The notes under the pieces were generated by a model that was not told the origin of the DNA, searched no databases, and saw nothing but the letters and a program-made list of their open reading frames with translations. Positions 9,074 through 18,033 of a stretch of DNA of 64,000 nt are shown piece after piece. The stretch's first letter is position 1. The number at the start of each line of letters is the position of its first letter. Position numbers and translations under genes: made by a program. Source of the DNA: PKWO01 sp036384915 (GTDB taxonomy: Bacteria; Pseudomonadota; Gammaproteobacteria; Burkholderiales; Burkholderiaceae_D); NCBI GenBank assembly GCA_036384915.1, contig DASVLJ010000062.1, positions 248,001 through 312,000 on the forward strand. Reading direction: 5' to 3'.

Positions 9074-9466
9074 ATGATCGGTAACTACAACTACGGGACC
9101 GGCCGTCGCAAGAGTGCAGTGGCTCGCGTCTTCATCAAGTCCGGCACCGGCCAGATCGTCGTCAACGGCAAGCCCGCGAAGGAATACTTCTCGCGTGAAA
9201 CCGGCCTGATGGTCATCAGCCAGCCGCTGGTTCTCACCAACAACGTCGAGCGCTTCGACATCATGGTCAACGTGCACGGCGGCGGCGAATCCGGCCAGGC
9301 CGGTGCAGTGCGCCATGGCATCACCCGCGCCCTGATCGACTACGACGCCTCGCTGAAGGGCGAGCTGGCCCGCGCCGGCTTCGTCACCCGCGATGCGCGT
9401 GAAGTCGAGCGTAAGAAGGTTGGTCTGCGCAAGGCACGTCGCGCAAAGCAATTCTCGAAGCGTTAA
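9074..9466 (+). CDS. rpsI: 30S ribosomal protein S9
   Basis: At 130 residues it matches the family length exactly. It begins with the typical YGTGRRKSAVARVF segment and ends in the basic tail KARRAKQFSKR that reaches toward the decoding centre of the small subunit. The start follows an AAGGAC ribosome binding site. It is cotranscribed with rplM and followed by a strong intrinsic terminator. Confidence 0.98.
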   Translation: MIGNYNYGTGRRKSAVARVFIKSGTGQIVVNGKPAKEYFSRETGLMVISQPLVLTNNVERFDIMVNVHGGGESGQAGAVRHGITRALIDYDASLKGELARAGFVTRDAREVERKKVGLRKARRAKQFSKR

Positions 9467-9512
9467 TCGATGCACTAAGCGAAGCATCAAGCAAGGCGCT
9501 ACTGCGTTGCAC

Positions 9513-9551
9513 AAAAGGCCGCCAGGGATATCCCGGCGGCCTTTTGTTTTT
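9513..9551 (+). terminator. Intrinsic terminator after rpsI
   Basis: An 11-base perfect stem (9513-9523 with 9535-9545, AAAAGGCCGCC and its complement) encloses an 11-base, itself palindromic loop and is followed by a T-rich tract. Confidence 0.9.
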
Positions 9552-9707
9552 GGTGCGCAAGGATTCGGTTCAGCATCGAAAACTGCAGAAAAATTGTATT
9601 TGTTTTATTTGATTTGCAAAGATTCGATTGCGGATTGCGAAATGGTCTTGATGATTTCACCGTATTGATGCACATTGCGGGTATCTGGGAGATTGTTAAA
9701 AAACATC

Positions 9708-10466
9708 ATGTCCAACTCGAGTACCTTTAATAATTCGATGAAATTCCGGCTTTGGTGGCGGCGCATGTCGATTTCGGCGCCACGCATGACAATCAAGACC
9801 CAATTGCCCTGGCCCTTGCGCGCGGCCGGCATTTTGCTGTTCCTGGCGGTTTGCGTCGCAGTGCTCAAGTTCGGCTATGAAGAGGGCAGACTGCCCGGCT
9901 TGAGTGGCGGCGTGAGCCGCGTGCAGGTGGAGCAGTTGCGCGAGCAGGTGGAAAAGCTGACCGCCGAGCGCGATCAATACTCGACTACGGCTAATTCTGC
10001 CGAGACCAAGCAAAACATGGACAAGTCCGAGCAAGCCCAGCTCGAACTGCAAGTCAAATCGCTCGAAGGCGAAAACCTCAAGCTCAAGGAAGATCTGGCT
10101 TTCTTCGAAAGCCTGTTGCCTGCGGATAATAATAGCTTCGGCGTATCGATCCGCCGCATGAAGGCCGAGACGGTCGCGCCGAACCAGTTGCACTATCAAC
10201 TATTGATCATGCAAGGCGGGAAAGTGGACCATGATTTTGCCGGCAATTTGCAACTGACAGTAACGGTTGTGCAGGCGGGCAAAAATGTTATGATCGTCTT
10301 CCCTGAGCAAAACACGACCGAACCAGACAAGTACAAGCTGACTTTCAAGCACTATCAGCGCGCGGAGGGAGTACTCACTCTTCCGGAAGGCGCCGTGGCG
10401 AAAGCGGTTCAAGCACGGGTACTGGACAAGGGACAAATCAGGGCACAACTCTCGATGAATCTCTAA
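9708..10466 (+). CDS. DUF6776-like coiled-coil inner membrane protein
   Basis: The 252-residue product has one membrane helix (about residues 30-50, GILLFLAVCVAVLKFGY), then a heptad-rich coiled coil (about 63-140, rich in Glu, Gln and Lys) and a C-terminal beta-rich domain. I match it to the DUF6776 family seen beside bactofilin genes in betaproteobacteria; no enzymatic motif is visible. It ends 14 bases before the bactofilin gene, which suggests a joint role at the cell envelope (inference). The ATG at 9708 lacks a clear ribosome binding site; the in-frame ATG at 9738 is an alternative. Confidence 0.8.
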   Translation: MSNSSTFNNSMKFRLWWRRMSISAPRMTIKTQLPWPLRAAGILLFLAVCVAVLKFGYEEGRLPGLSGGVSRVQVEQLREQVEKLTAERDQYSTTANSAETKQNMDKSEQAQLELQVKSLEGENLKLKEDLAFFESLLPADNNSFGVSIRRMKAETVAPNQLHYQLLIMQGGKVDHDFAGNLQLTVTVVQAGKNVMIVFPEQNTTEPDKYKLTFKHYQRAEGVLTLPEGAVAKAVQARVLDKGQIRAQLSMNL

Positions 10467-10480
10467 TTGAGGAGAACCCC

Positions 10481-10870
10481 ATGTTCGGCCGTTCCGCCAA
10501 AAACACCATCGACAGCCTGATCGGGCTGTCCACCAGCATCGAAGGCGATTTGCATTTCAAGGGCGGTTTGCGCATCGACGGCAAGGTCAAAGGCAATGTG
10601 ATTGCCGAAGAAGGCCAGGCGAGCCTGCTCGTTCTGTCGGAACATGCCCGCGTCGAAGGCGAGGTGCGCGTTTCGCACCTGATCGTCAACGGCGAAATCG
10701 TCGGCCCGGTTTATTCGACGGATTTGCTTGAATTGCAGCCGAAAGCCCGCATAACTGGAGATGTCCATTACAAGGCGCTCGAAATGCACGGGGGTGCCCT
10801 GGTTTCGGGCAAATTGACCCACGAAGCTGTGGGGGAACCGGTGCTGAAGCTGGCCGCATCAAGTAATTGA
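10481..10870 (+). CDS. Bactofilin family cytoskeletal protein
   Basis: The 129-residue protein has the bactofilin right-handed beta-helix core (about residues 18-115), with repeated short strands such as EGDLHFKGGLRIDGKVKG and VEGEVRVSHLIVNGEIVGPV. Bactofilins form nucleotide-free filaments attached to the membrane and often organise cell wall enzymes. A GAGGAGA ribosome binding site precedes the ATG. It is cotranscribed with the coiled-coil membrane protein; an M23 peptidase gene lies about 2.5 kb away on the other strand. Confidence 0.93.
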   Translation: MFGRSAKNTIDSLIGLSTSIEGDLHFKGGLRIDGKVKGNVIAEEGQASLLVLSEHARVEGEVRVSHLIVNGEIVGPVYSTDLLELQPKARITGDVHYKALEMHGGALVSGKLTHEAVGEPVLKLAASSN

Positions 10871-10951
10871 CCGCCTTCGGCAAAAACGTGAATGACGGGG
10901 AACGGCTATAATGATGCTTTAGCCCCCTTCGCAGTCTTGCAGGAGAAACAG

Positions 10952-11302
10952 ATGAACGCCGTAACCGAAATGCCCGCACCGATCGTTTTCACCGATAGCG
11001 CTGCCTCCAAGGTGGCGCAGTTGATCGAGGAAGAGGGTAACCCGGACCTGAAGCTGCGTGTCTTCGTCCAAGGCGGCGGCTGCTCTGGCTTCCAATATGG
11101 TTTCACCTTTGACGAAATTACCAACGAAGACGACACCACCATGACCAAGAACGGCGTCCAGCTCTTGATCGACTCGATGAGCTATCAGTACCTGGTTGGT
11201 GCCGAGATCGACTACAAGGACGACCTCGAAGGCGCGCAATTCGTGATCAAGAACCCCAATGCCACGACGACTTGCGGTTGCGGGTCTTCGTTCTCGGTAT
11301 GA
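10952..11302 (+). CDS. erpA: Iron-sulfur cluster insertion protein ErpA
   Basis: This 116-residue A-type carrier delivers Fe-S clusters to target apoproteins. The three conserved cysteines are present, one in the GGGCSGFQY segment and two in the C-terminal TTCGCGSSF motif. The ATG at 10952 follows an AGGAGA ribosome binding site. The fused position next to bactofilin is common in betaproteobacteria. A strong terminator follows. Confidence 0.95.
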   Translation: MNAVTEMPAPIVFTDSAASKVAQLIEEEGNPDLKLRVFVQGGGCSGFQYGFTFDEITNEDDTTMTKNGVQLLIDSMSYQYLVGAEIDYKDDLEGAQFVIKNPNATTTCGCGSSFSV

Positions 11303-11325
11303 TCTAAGTACAAATTCAGTTTTTC

Positions 11326-11349
11326 AAAAGGGCGCTGCGGCGCCCTTTT
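11326..11349 (+). terminator. Intrinsic terminator after erpA
   Basis: A perfect 10-base stem (11326-11335 with 11340-11349) and TGCG tetraloop are followed by a run of T residues. Confidence 0.9.
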
Positions 11350-11561
11350 TTGTTGCCTTGAGCCGGCAGTGCGCTACTTCGAAGTGAAACTTTCAGTAAA
11401 AATAGTTTGCAATAATGCATGTAAATATAACCATATTTGCTATGATTGCCATGTTCCGATTCGGGTTGTGCCCGCCGAAGGACAGGGTGGTTCGGGCTTG
11501 AATTTCCGTCCGTCCGGCCACCTTCTTTTACTGCAGTACTCAATCTCATGGGAGAGTCAAT

Positions 11562-12158
11562 TTGAAGAATCTGTTTCGATTTGCCGTCGCCGCCGTTACT
11601 TTTTTGTCGGCACACCTGGCTTTTGCGCAGAGCACACCTGCCGTGCACAACATAGTGCGCAGCTACCAGGAGCTCAATTTCAGCGGCCCCTTGGCCAAGG
11701 CGGATTCGGCGCTGCACCCTGAAATGGGAGTCAAATCCCAGGTGATGCCGGCCGTATCCGGCTCCGCGCCGCCGTTGACGCGCGCACTGGTCTACGCGGT
11801 CGGTTCCACGCAATACGGGGGCTGGGAATACATGACCACGATCAACCAGGCATCCACGGTCGGCATGCATGGCGGCGCGCAGTTGCGTGTCGTGGTTCAG
11901 GTCATCGGTTACGGCGACGGCCCTTGGGGCTACGCCAGCGGACAGTTGCTGCAGTCACCGGATGGCCTGTATCAAACCCAGTCCATCTGCGTTGTGGGCG
12001 GCTATTACACGACAGCGTGCCCGGCCGGCGCTGCTATCGTCGGCCAGTATCAATATTTCGATCTGGATGGTTATTCCACGCCGAATACCTTCTCGTGGAA
12101 GAGCCAATCCTTGAACTCGCCGTGGAATTGGCTGACCACGCAAATTCAAATCAAGTAG
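11562..12158 (+). CDS. Small secreted protein, possibly DUF4879-like
   Basis: The 198-residue protein begins with a clear signal peptide cleaved near AFAQ (residue 23). The mature part is rich in Gly, Tyr, Trp and Ser and has two cysteines about 10 residues apart (SICVVGGYYTTACP) that could form a disulfide. The pattern resembles DUF4879/YolA-type secreted proteins, but I am not certain. The start is a TTG placed 5 bases after a GGGAGAG ribosome binding site. It stands alone, after an AT-rich stretch of about 200 bases and convergent with anmK. No catalytic motif is visible. Confidence 0.75.
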   Translation: MKNLFRFAVAAVTFLSAHLAFAQSTPAVHNIVRSYQELNFSGPLAKADSALHPEMGVKSQVMPAVSGSAPPLTRALVYAVGSTQYGGWEYMTTINQASTVGMHGGAQLRVVVQVIGYGDGPWGYASGQLLQSPDGLYQTQSICVVGGYYTTACPAGAAIVGQYQYFDLDGYSTPNTFSWKSQSLNSPWNWLTTQIQIK

Positions 12159-12206
12159 CCGAATGAAGCCTGGCCCCGCATAGTCTCAATTCTGCGGCAA
12201 GACTTT

Positions 12207-13325
12207 TCAAGCCGCCGGATACAGTGCCCCTAGAATACGAGGGCCGCGTGCTCCGGTGACAGTAGGCAGGTTCCCTGGTTGGCGCGCGGTGAAGCGCTCC
12301 GCAAGCCAGGCGAAAGCCAAGGCTTCGACGTGATTGGGTGCAATGCCCAGCGCATCGGTCGATGCAACCACGGCTTGGCTCGAGCGCGCCTGCAGTTCCC
12401 GCTGCAGGCAGCGCATCAACTCCGTGTTATAGGCACCGCCACCGCATACATAGACTTCCCCGGTTCGTTCGGCATGCATGACAATGGCCTCTGCCACACT
12501 ATGGGCCGTCAAGGCGCACAGCGTCGCTTGCACGTCCTGGGGCGCGGCTTGTGGAAAGGTGGATAGCTGGCGCAGCAGCCAGACCGGATCGAACAGGTCC
12601 CGTCCCGTGCTCTTGGGTGGGGCGAGCGCAAAGAAGGGTTCTGCCAGCATGGAAGAGAGCAGGCGCGGCATGACTTGCCCGCCGGCCGCCCATTGCCCGT
12701 CCGCGTCATAAGGCTGGCCCAGATGTTGTGCGGCCCAGAGGTCGAGGAAGACGTTTCCCGGGCCGGTGTCGAAGCCGACCAGCTTTTCGCTCATGCCGTC
12801 CAGGATGCTGATATTGGCCATGCCGCCGATGTTGGCGACCACGCGCATCCTTCCTTCCGCACCAAACACCGCGCGGTGGAAGGCCGGCACCAGCGGGGCG
12901 CCATGGCCGCCTGCGGCCACGTCGCGACTGCGGAAATCGGCGATCACGTCGATGCCGGTCCGTTCCGCCAGCAGGGCCGGATTGTTGGTCTGGCGCGTAT
13001 AGCCCTGCAGCGGGTTGTGCCGCACGGTCTGGCCATGGCAGCCGATGGCTTGCACCTTGGCCGGCGCCACGTCGGCTCCGCGCAGCAATTGCTCCACGCA
13101 GCGGGTATAGACGTCGGCCAGCAGGTTGGCCGCCAGGGCTTCGCGCCGTATCTCGTCGCTCCCCGGGCTTTGCAACGCCATCAATTCGCTGCGCAACTCG
13201 GGCGGGAAGGCGCTATAGCAGGCTTGCAGCAGATGCGGCCTGCCATCCTTGAATTCGGCCAGCACGCCGTCGACGCCGTCGAGACTGGTGCCGGACATCA
13301 GGCCGATGAAAAGTTGTGCGCTCAT
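12207..13325 (-). CDS. anmK: Anhydro-N-acetylmuramic acid kinase
   Basis: It phosphorylates and hydrolyses 1,6-anhydro-N-acetylmuramic acid to MurNAc-6-phosphate in cell wall recycling. The 372-residue product begins with the family signature GLMSGTSLDGVD and contains the IGCHGQTVRH, ANIGGMANIS and GFDTGPGN segments of the actin-like sugar kinase fold. It is transcribed in the same direction as the neighbouring M23 peptidase gene, linking cell wall cleavage and recycling. It is convergent with the small secreted protein gene. Confidence 0.96.
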   Translation of the reverse strand: MSAQLFIGLMSGTSLDGVDGVLAEFKDGRPHLLQACYSAFPPELRSELMALQSPGSDEIRREALAANLLADVYTRCVEQLLRGADVAPAKVQAIGCHGQTVRHNPLQGYTRQTNNPALLAERTGIDVIADFRSRDVAAGGHGAPLVPAFHRAVFGAEGRMRVVANIGGMANISILDGMSEKLVGFDTGPGNVFLDLWAAQHLGQPYDADGQWAAGGQVMPRLLSSMLAEPFFALAPPKSTGRDLFDPVWLLRQLSTFPQAAPQDVQATLCALTAHSVAEAIVMHAERTGEVYVCGGGAYNTELMRCLQRELQARSSQAVVASTDALGIAPNHVEALAFAWLAERFTARQPGNLPTVTGARGPRILGALYPAA

Positions 13326-13388
13326 GTTGCATTATCCGCGTAGGTGACGAAAGCATTGTAGGCGCGAATTGCAGCCTGCAAAAGCAAA

Positions 13389-13412
13389 AGGGCGCCGAAA
13401 AGGGCGCCCTTG
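13389..13412 (-). terminator. Intrinsic terminator after the M23 peptidase gene
   Basis: A 9-base stem (13389-13397 with 13404-13412) with a 6-base loop is followed, on the minus strand, by TTTTGCTTTTG. Confidence 0.75.
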
Positions 13413-13428
13413 ATCGAAGCAGTGAATA

Positions 13429-14802
13429 TTAGCGTGCGGCCAGCTGCACCGGCTTGTTCGCAACGGCGGCCGGCATCAGCAGGTCGAAGCGATGCTTCAT
13501 GTCGTCGGCTACCATCTTGAAGCGCGGCATCTGGTTCGGGGCCAGCGGCTGGGCGTTCGGGATGCTGACGGAAAGCGGGTCGCGCGGTTCGTTGTTGATG
13601 CGGAATTCGTAGTGCAGGTGCGGGCCGGTGGCCCAACCGGTCATGCCGACGTAGCCGATCACGTCGCCCTGGCTGACATGGCTGCCTTTGTGGATGCCCG
13701 GAGCGAAGCGGCTCATATGGCCATAGGCGGTCGAGTAGTTGGACCAGTGCTTGAGCACCACCACATTGCCGTAGCCGTTTTGCTGACCCTGAAACTCGAC
13801 CACGCCGTCGCCGGCGGCATGGATAGGCGTGCCGCTGGCGGCGGCAAAATCGACGCCCTTGTGCTGCTTCCACACACCGAGGATGGGGTGCAGGCGCATC
13901 GAGAAGCCGGAAGAGATACGCGTGAAGGCGATAGGCGACTTGAGGAAAGCCTTCTTCAGCGATTGGCCTTCGAGGTTGTAATAGCTGCCGCCCTGCGTCG
14001 AGCCCGGCTCTTCGTACCAGACCGAGCGATAGGTCGAGCCGTCGTTGTAGAACGAACCGGCGAGCACGCGGCCGGCACGGACGAACACGCCGTTTTGCCA
14101 GAAGGTTTCATAGACCACCTCGAAGTGGTCGCCGCGCTGCAGATCGGAAGCGAAGTCGATGTCGGTCGAGAACATGTCCACGATCTGGCCGGCGACGCTA
14201 TCGGGGATTTGTGCTGCGTCGGTGGCGGCAAACAGCGAAGACTTGATCACGCCGGTATGCATTTCCAGGCGGCGTTCCAGCGTGGCCGGCGCTTCGACCG
14301 ACTTGAAGCCTCCGTCCTTGCGCAGGACCACGACGTTCTTGAGTTGGCTGTTGTCGGCATGCGGGTCGCTGACCATGGCCGAGAGCCACTTCAGTTGTCC
14401 CCCGCCATCGATTTGCGCCTGCACCAGCTTGCCCGGCTTCAATTGCATGATTTCATGCGCGGTTTTGTCGCCCTTGATGAAATCGGCCGCCTTGTTGTCG
14501 TCGACACCGAGGCGCGTCAGGAGTGCGGCCAGCGTATCGCCGGGGCGGACTTTTTCTTCGCTGATATAGGTTTGCGGAGCGGTATCTTCGGCTGCGGTCT
14601 GGCTGGCGAGGTCGGGCAGCGTCAGGTCTTCGGTGATCATCTTGACCGGCAAGTCGGCGGCATCGGGCGCCAGGGGCGCGACCGCGGCGGCGCCGAAAGC
14701 GCACAGGGCGAAGAAGACGGAAGAGGCGGTGACGATGCGGGTTTTTTTCGACGAGCCGGCAATGTTGCGGACGAGATTTTGAATGATGGTGTTTCGGCTC
14801 AT
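13429..14802 (-). CDS. M23 family murein DD-endopeptidase (MepM-like)
   Basis: The 457-residue envelope protein has an N-terminal membrane anchor (about residues 25-48), a LysM-like segment (PGDTLAALLTRLGV), a Csd3/OapA-like middle domain and a C-terminal M23 zinc peptidase domain. Zinc ligands are visible as the H...D pair in QHKGVDFA and the HLH motif in GPHLHYEF. Such enzymes cut peptide cross-links to allow wall growth. The ATG at 14802 follows GGGA; a GTG five codons upstream is possible. It is divergent from tyrS, a pairing common in betaproteobacteria. Confidence 0.92.
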   Translation of the reverse strand: MSRNTIIQNLVRNIAGSSKKTRIVTASSVFFALCAFGAAAVAPLAPDAADLPVKMITEDLTLPDLASQTAAEDTAPQTYISEEKVRPGDTLAALLTRLGVDDNKAADFIKGDKTAHEIMQLKPGKLVQAQIDGGGQLKWLSAMVSDPHADNSQLKNVVVLRKDGGFKSVEAPATLERRLEMHTGVIKSSLFAATDAAQIPDSVAGQIVDMFSTDIDFASDLQRGDHFEVVYETFWQNGVFVRAGRVLAGSFYNDGSTYRSVWYEEPGSTQGGSYYNLEGQSLKKAFLKSPIAFTRISSGFSMRLHPILGVWKQHKGVDFAAASGTPIHAAGDGVVEFQGQQNGYGNVVVLKHWSNYSTAYGHMSRFAPGIHKGSHVSQGDVIGYVGMTGWATGPHLHYEFRINNEPRDPLSVSIPNAQPLAPNQMPRFKMVADDMKHRFDLLMPAAVANKPVQLAAR

Positions 14803-15003
14803 GTAGCGTATTCCCACTTATTTATTACTGCTTGAATGCCGCCGAATTACCGCGCCGTGTCGGCGATCAGTTAAAATTCGCGGTTCCATCGCGCTTTCCT
14901 GGCCCACTATTCCAAAAGTGTGGCACGGATGAAACAAAGCGTGAATTATACCAAGAACGTGGTATTGACAAACGCCTTTCTTCGACTTGCTTTTCTTGCC
15001 AAT

Positions 15004-16224
15004 ATGAATCCGAATCAGCCTCTTTCCGATGCAGTACAACACGCCCTCGCCGTTGCCAAGCGCGGGGTTGACGAATTGCTCATCGAATCGGATTTCATTG
15101 CCAAATTGGTACGCTCGGAAAAAACCGGCCAACCGCTGCGCATCAAACTCGGCCTCGATCCGACCGCACCGGACCTGCACCTGGGCCACACCGTGGTCTT
15201 GAACAAGATGCGTCAGTTGCAAGATCTGGGCCACACCGTCATTTTCCTGATCGGCGATTTCACCTCGATGATCGGCGACCCCTCCGGCCGCAACGCCACG
15301 CGCCCGCCCCTGACGCGCGAACAGATCGAAGCCAACGCCAAGACTTATTTTGCACAGGCCAGCCTGGTGCTCGATCCGTCCAAGACTGAAATTCGCTACA
15401 ACTCGGAATGGTCCGACCCGCTCGGTGCGCGCGGCATGATCGAGCTTTCGGCCAAGTACACCGTGGCGCGCATCCTGGAGCGTGACGACTTCACCAAGCG
15501 CTTCAAGGCCGGCACGCCCATTTCTGTGCATGAATTGCTCTACCCGCTGATGCAGGGGTACGACTCGGTGGCGCTCAAGTCCGACCTCGAGTTGGGCGGC
15601 ACGGATCAGAAATTCAATTTGCTGGTCGGTCGCGAGTTGCAAAAAGACTACGGGCAGGAGCCGCAATGCATCTTGACCATGCCCCTGCTCGAAGGCTTGG
15701 ATGGCGTGGAAAAAATGTCCAAGTCGAAGGGCAACTATGTCGGCATAACAGAGCATCCCAATGAGATGTTCGGCAAGCTGATGCGCATCTCGGACGAGAT
15801 GATGTGGCGTTACTACGAACTCTTGTCCTTCCGCTCGATCGAGGAGATCGTGAAACTGAAGCGCGAGGTGGAAGAAGGACGCAACCCGCGCGATGCCAAG
15901 GTGCTGTTTGGTCAGGAAATTGTTACGCGCTTTCACTCCTCCCGAGCCGCGGAAGATGCCTTGGCCGATTTCAATAACCGGGCGCAAGGCGGCATTCCGG
16001 ACGATATCGAGGAAATCGGCGTTTCGGGCGCGCCGCTCGGCATCGGCCAACTGCTCAAGCAAACCGGCTTGTGCGCCTCGACCGCCGAAGGTTTGCGCAT
16101 GGTCGATCAAGGCGGTGTGCGCATCGATAGCGCCGTGATCAGTGACCGCGGCTTGAAGGTGGAAGCAGGCACTTTCGTCCTGCAAGTCGGCAAGCGCAAG
16201 TTTGCGCGCGTGACGTTGTCCTGA
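15004..16224 (+). CDS. tyrS: Tyrosyl-tRNA synthetase
   Basis: This 406-residue class I synthetase charges tRNA-Tyr. The HIGH-like motif is HLGH, the KMSKS motif is present exactly, and a C-terminal S4 RNA-binding domain occupies about residues 340-404. The ATG at 15004 gives the family-like N-terminus; upstream in-frame codons to 14920 would add an untypical extension. Its stop overlaps the dtd start by one base (TGATG), so the two are translationally coupled. Confidence 0.96.
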   Translation: MNPNQPLSDAVQHALAVAKRGVDELLIESDFIAKLVRSEKTGQPLRIKLGLDPTAPDLHLGHTVVLNKMRQLQDLGHTVIFLIGDFTSMIGDPSGRNATRPPLTREQIEANAKTYFAQASLVLDPSKTEIRYNSEWSDPLGARGMIELSAKYTVARILERDDFTKRFKAGTPISVHELLYPLMQGYDSVALKSDLELGGTDQKFNLLVGRELQKDYGQEPQCILTMPLLEGLDGVEKMSKSKGNYVGITEHPNEMFGKLMRISDEMMWRYYELLSFRSIEEIVKLKREVEEGRNPRDAKVLFGQEIVTRFHSSRAAEDALADFNNRAQGGIPDDIEEIGVSGAPLGIGQLLKQTGLCASTAEGLRMVDQGGVRIDSAVISDRGLKVEAGTFVLQVGKRKFARVTLS

Positions 16225-16667
16225 TGATTGCGCTACTACAGCGCGTGACGCATGCGAGCGTCACGGTTGACGGCACGACTGTCGGGGCGATTGAAAAGGG
16301 CTTGATGGTCTTGGTGTGCGCGGAGCGCGGCGACAGCGAGCGTGAAGCCGACGCGCTATTATCTAAATTGTTGAGCTACCGCGTGTTTTCCGACGAGGCC
16401 GGCAAGATGAACCTGAGTGTGACCGATACCAAGGGTGCGCTTTTGCTGGTGCCGCAATTTACCCTGGCGGCCGATACCAAGTCCGGTACGCGGCCGTCGT
16501 TCACGCCTGCCGCCGCTCCGGAAGATGGGCGGCGCCTGTTCGATCACATCGTGCGGCGCGCACGCGAGCGCCATGCCGTGGTTGAGACCGGGCAATTCGG
16601 TGCCAACATGCAGGTGTCGCTGACCAATGACGGCCCGGTGACGTTCTGGCTGCAAGTGAACAACTGA
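16224..16667 (+). CDS. dtd: D-aminoacyl-tRNA deacylase
   Basis: It hydrolyses D-aminoacyl-tRNAs, such as D-Tyr-tRNA, protecting translation from D-amino acids. At 147 residues it matches the family and keeps the signature VPQFTLAAD...GTRPSF segment and the C-terminal Gly-Pro motif in TNDGPVTFWL. The overlap with tyrS makes functional sense because misacylated tRNA-Tyr is a main substrate. Confidence 0.96.
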   Translation: MIALLQRVTHASVTVDGTTVGAIEKGLMVLVCAERGDSEREADALLSKLLSYRVFSDEAGKMNLSVTDTKGALLLVPQFTLAADTKSGTRPSFTPAAAPEDGRRLFDHIVRRARERHAVVETGQFGANMQVSLTNDGPVTFWLQVNN

Positions 16668-16702
16668 GTTCCTTAATGTATGCCCAAGCGCAAGGAGATG
16701 CC

Positions 16703-17347
16703 ATGAAATTCTGGAGCGATTCTTTCAGGGATGGTGAGTTGATCCCCGGCGATTTCGCCTTTTGCGTGATCGATCCGAAATCCCACGTCAAGCTGTCGGC
16801 CAACCGCAATCCGCACCTGGCTTGGTCCGATTTGCCGCCCGGCACGAAGTCCCTGGCGCTGATCTGCTGCGACAGCGACGTGCCCTCGCGCGGAGACGAC
16901 GTAAACCAGGAAGGCAAGATCGTGCCGCTCGATTTGCCGCGTGTCGATTTCTTCCATTGGGTCATGGTCGACATCCCGGCCGACATTTCCGCCATCGGCG
17001 CCGGCTCGTTTGCCGATGGCGTCACCGCGCGCGGCAAGGCCGGCCCGCAAATCGCCGGCAGCCCGCTGGCCGATGCGCGCCATGGCTTGAACGATTACAC
17101 CGGCTGGTTCGCCGGTGATGCCGACATGGGCGGAGACTATTTCGGCTATGACGGCCCATGCCCGCCGTGGAACGATGCCCTGGTGCATAACTATGTGTTC
17201 ACGCTGTATGCGCTCGACATCGCACGCGTGCCGGTCGACGGCAAATTTACCGGCGCCCAAGTGCGCGATGCGATCAAAGGCCACGTGCTGGCGCAAGCTT
17301 CGTTCTCCGGCAGCTATACCTTGAACCCCGCATTGACCAAATCCTGA
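16703..17347 (+). CDS. YbhB/YbcL family Raf kinase inhibitor-like protein
   Basis: The 214-residue protein has the phosphatidylethanolamine-binding protein fold of bacterial YbhB/YbcL: NPHLAWSDLPPGTKSLALICCDSDVP, HWVMVDIP, and the YDGPCPPWND...HNYVFTLYALD segment that lines the ligand pocket. No signal peptide is visible, so it is cytoplasmic. The function of the bacterial family is poorly defined. The start at 16703 follows AAGGAG, and a histidine phosphatase gene follows at a 3-base distance. Confidence 0.9.
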   Translation: MKFWSDSFRDGELIPGDFAFCVIDPKSHVKLSANRNPHLAWSDLPPGTKSLALICCDSDVPSRGDDVNQEGKIVPLDLPRVDFFHWVMVDIPADISAIGAGSFADGVTARGKAGPQIAGSPLADARHGLNDYTGWFAGDADMGGDYFGYDGPCPPWNDALVHNYVFTLYALDIARVPVDGKFTGAQVRDAIKGHVLAQASFSGSYTLNPALTKS

Positions 17348-17350
17348 TTG

Positions 17351-17992
17351 ATGATAGACCTTGTACTGATACGCCACGGCGAAACGGCGTGGAATGCCGA
17401 GCGCCGCCTGCAAGGCCATCTCGACGTCGAACTCAATGAAACCGGCTTGCGCCAGGCCCAACTGCTGGCGCAAGTGCTGCAAGGCGAGCGTTTCGATGCG
17501 ATCCATTGCAGCGACTTGTCGCGCGCACGCAAGACAGCGGCGCCGTTGGCGGCCGCGCAGGGCCTGCAGCCCGTGGTCGACCGGGCATGGCGCGAGCGCT
17601 GCTATGGCGCCTTTGAAGGCCATGCCTACGACGAGATTGCCAAATTGTTTCCCGAGGCCTATGCCGCGATGCGCGCCCGGGCCAAGGATTACCGCTATCC
17701 GCAAGGCGTGAACACGGCCGAGACCCTGCTCGAATTCTCGGGGCGTACGGTCGGCGCCCTGATGCAAGCCGTGCAATCCGGCGCGCGCCGCATTGCCATC
17801 GTTACGCACGGCGGCGTGCTCGACTGCATCAATCACCATGCGCGCGGCATCGATTTGTCGGAGCCGCGCGATTTCGATACTCCCAATGCCGGCATCAACC
17901 GCCTGAGCTGGGATGGCGAGGCGTTAAAAATTGTGCAATGGGCCGACGTGGATCACCTTGCCGGTCTGGCCTTGGACGAAATTGATCGATAA
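17351..17992 (+). CDS. Histidine phosphatase family protein
   Basis: This 213-residue phosphoglycerate mutase-like protein carries the RHGE motif with catalytic histidine (VLIRHGETAWN, residues 6-16) and the second histidine in IVTHGGVLD. It is probably a phosphatase (GpmB, CobC or PhoE-like); the substrate cannot be told from sequence. The ATG at 17351 is close behind the YbhB-like gene, suggesting one transcript. Confidence 0.92.
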   Translation: MIDLVLIRHGETAWNAERRLQGHLDVELNETGLRQAQLLAQVLQGERFDAIHCSDLSRARKTAAPLAAAQGLQPVVDRAWRERCYGAFEGHAYDEIAKLFPEAYAAMRARAKDYRYPQGVNTAETLLEFSGRTVGALMQAVQSGARRIAIVTHGGVLDCINHHARGIDLSEPRDFDTPNAGINRLSWDGEALKIVQWADVDHLAGLALDEIDR

Positions 17993-18033
17993 AGCAGCAC
18001 AAAGCAGTACGTGCGGCAAGTTAAAATAGCGCC

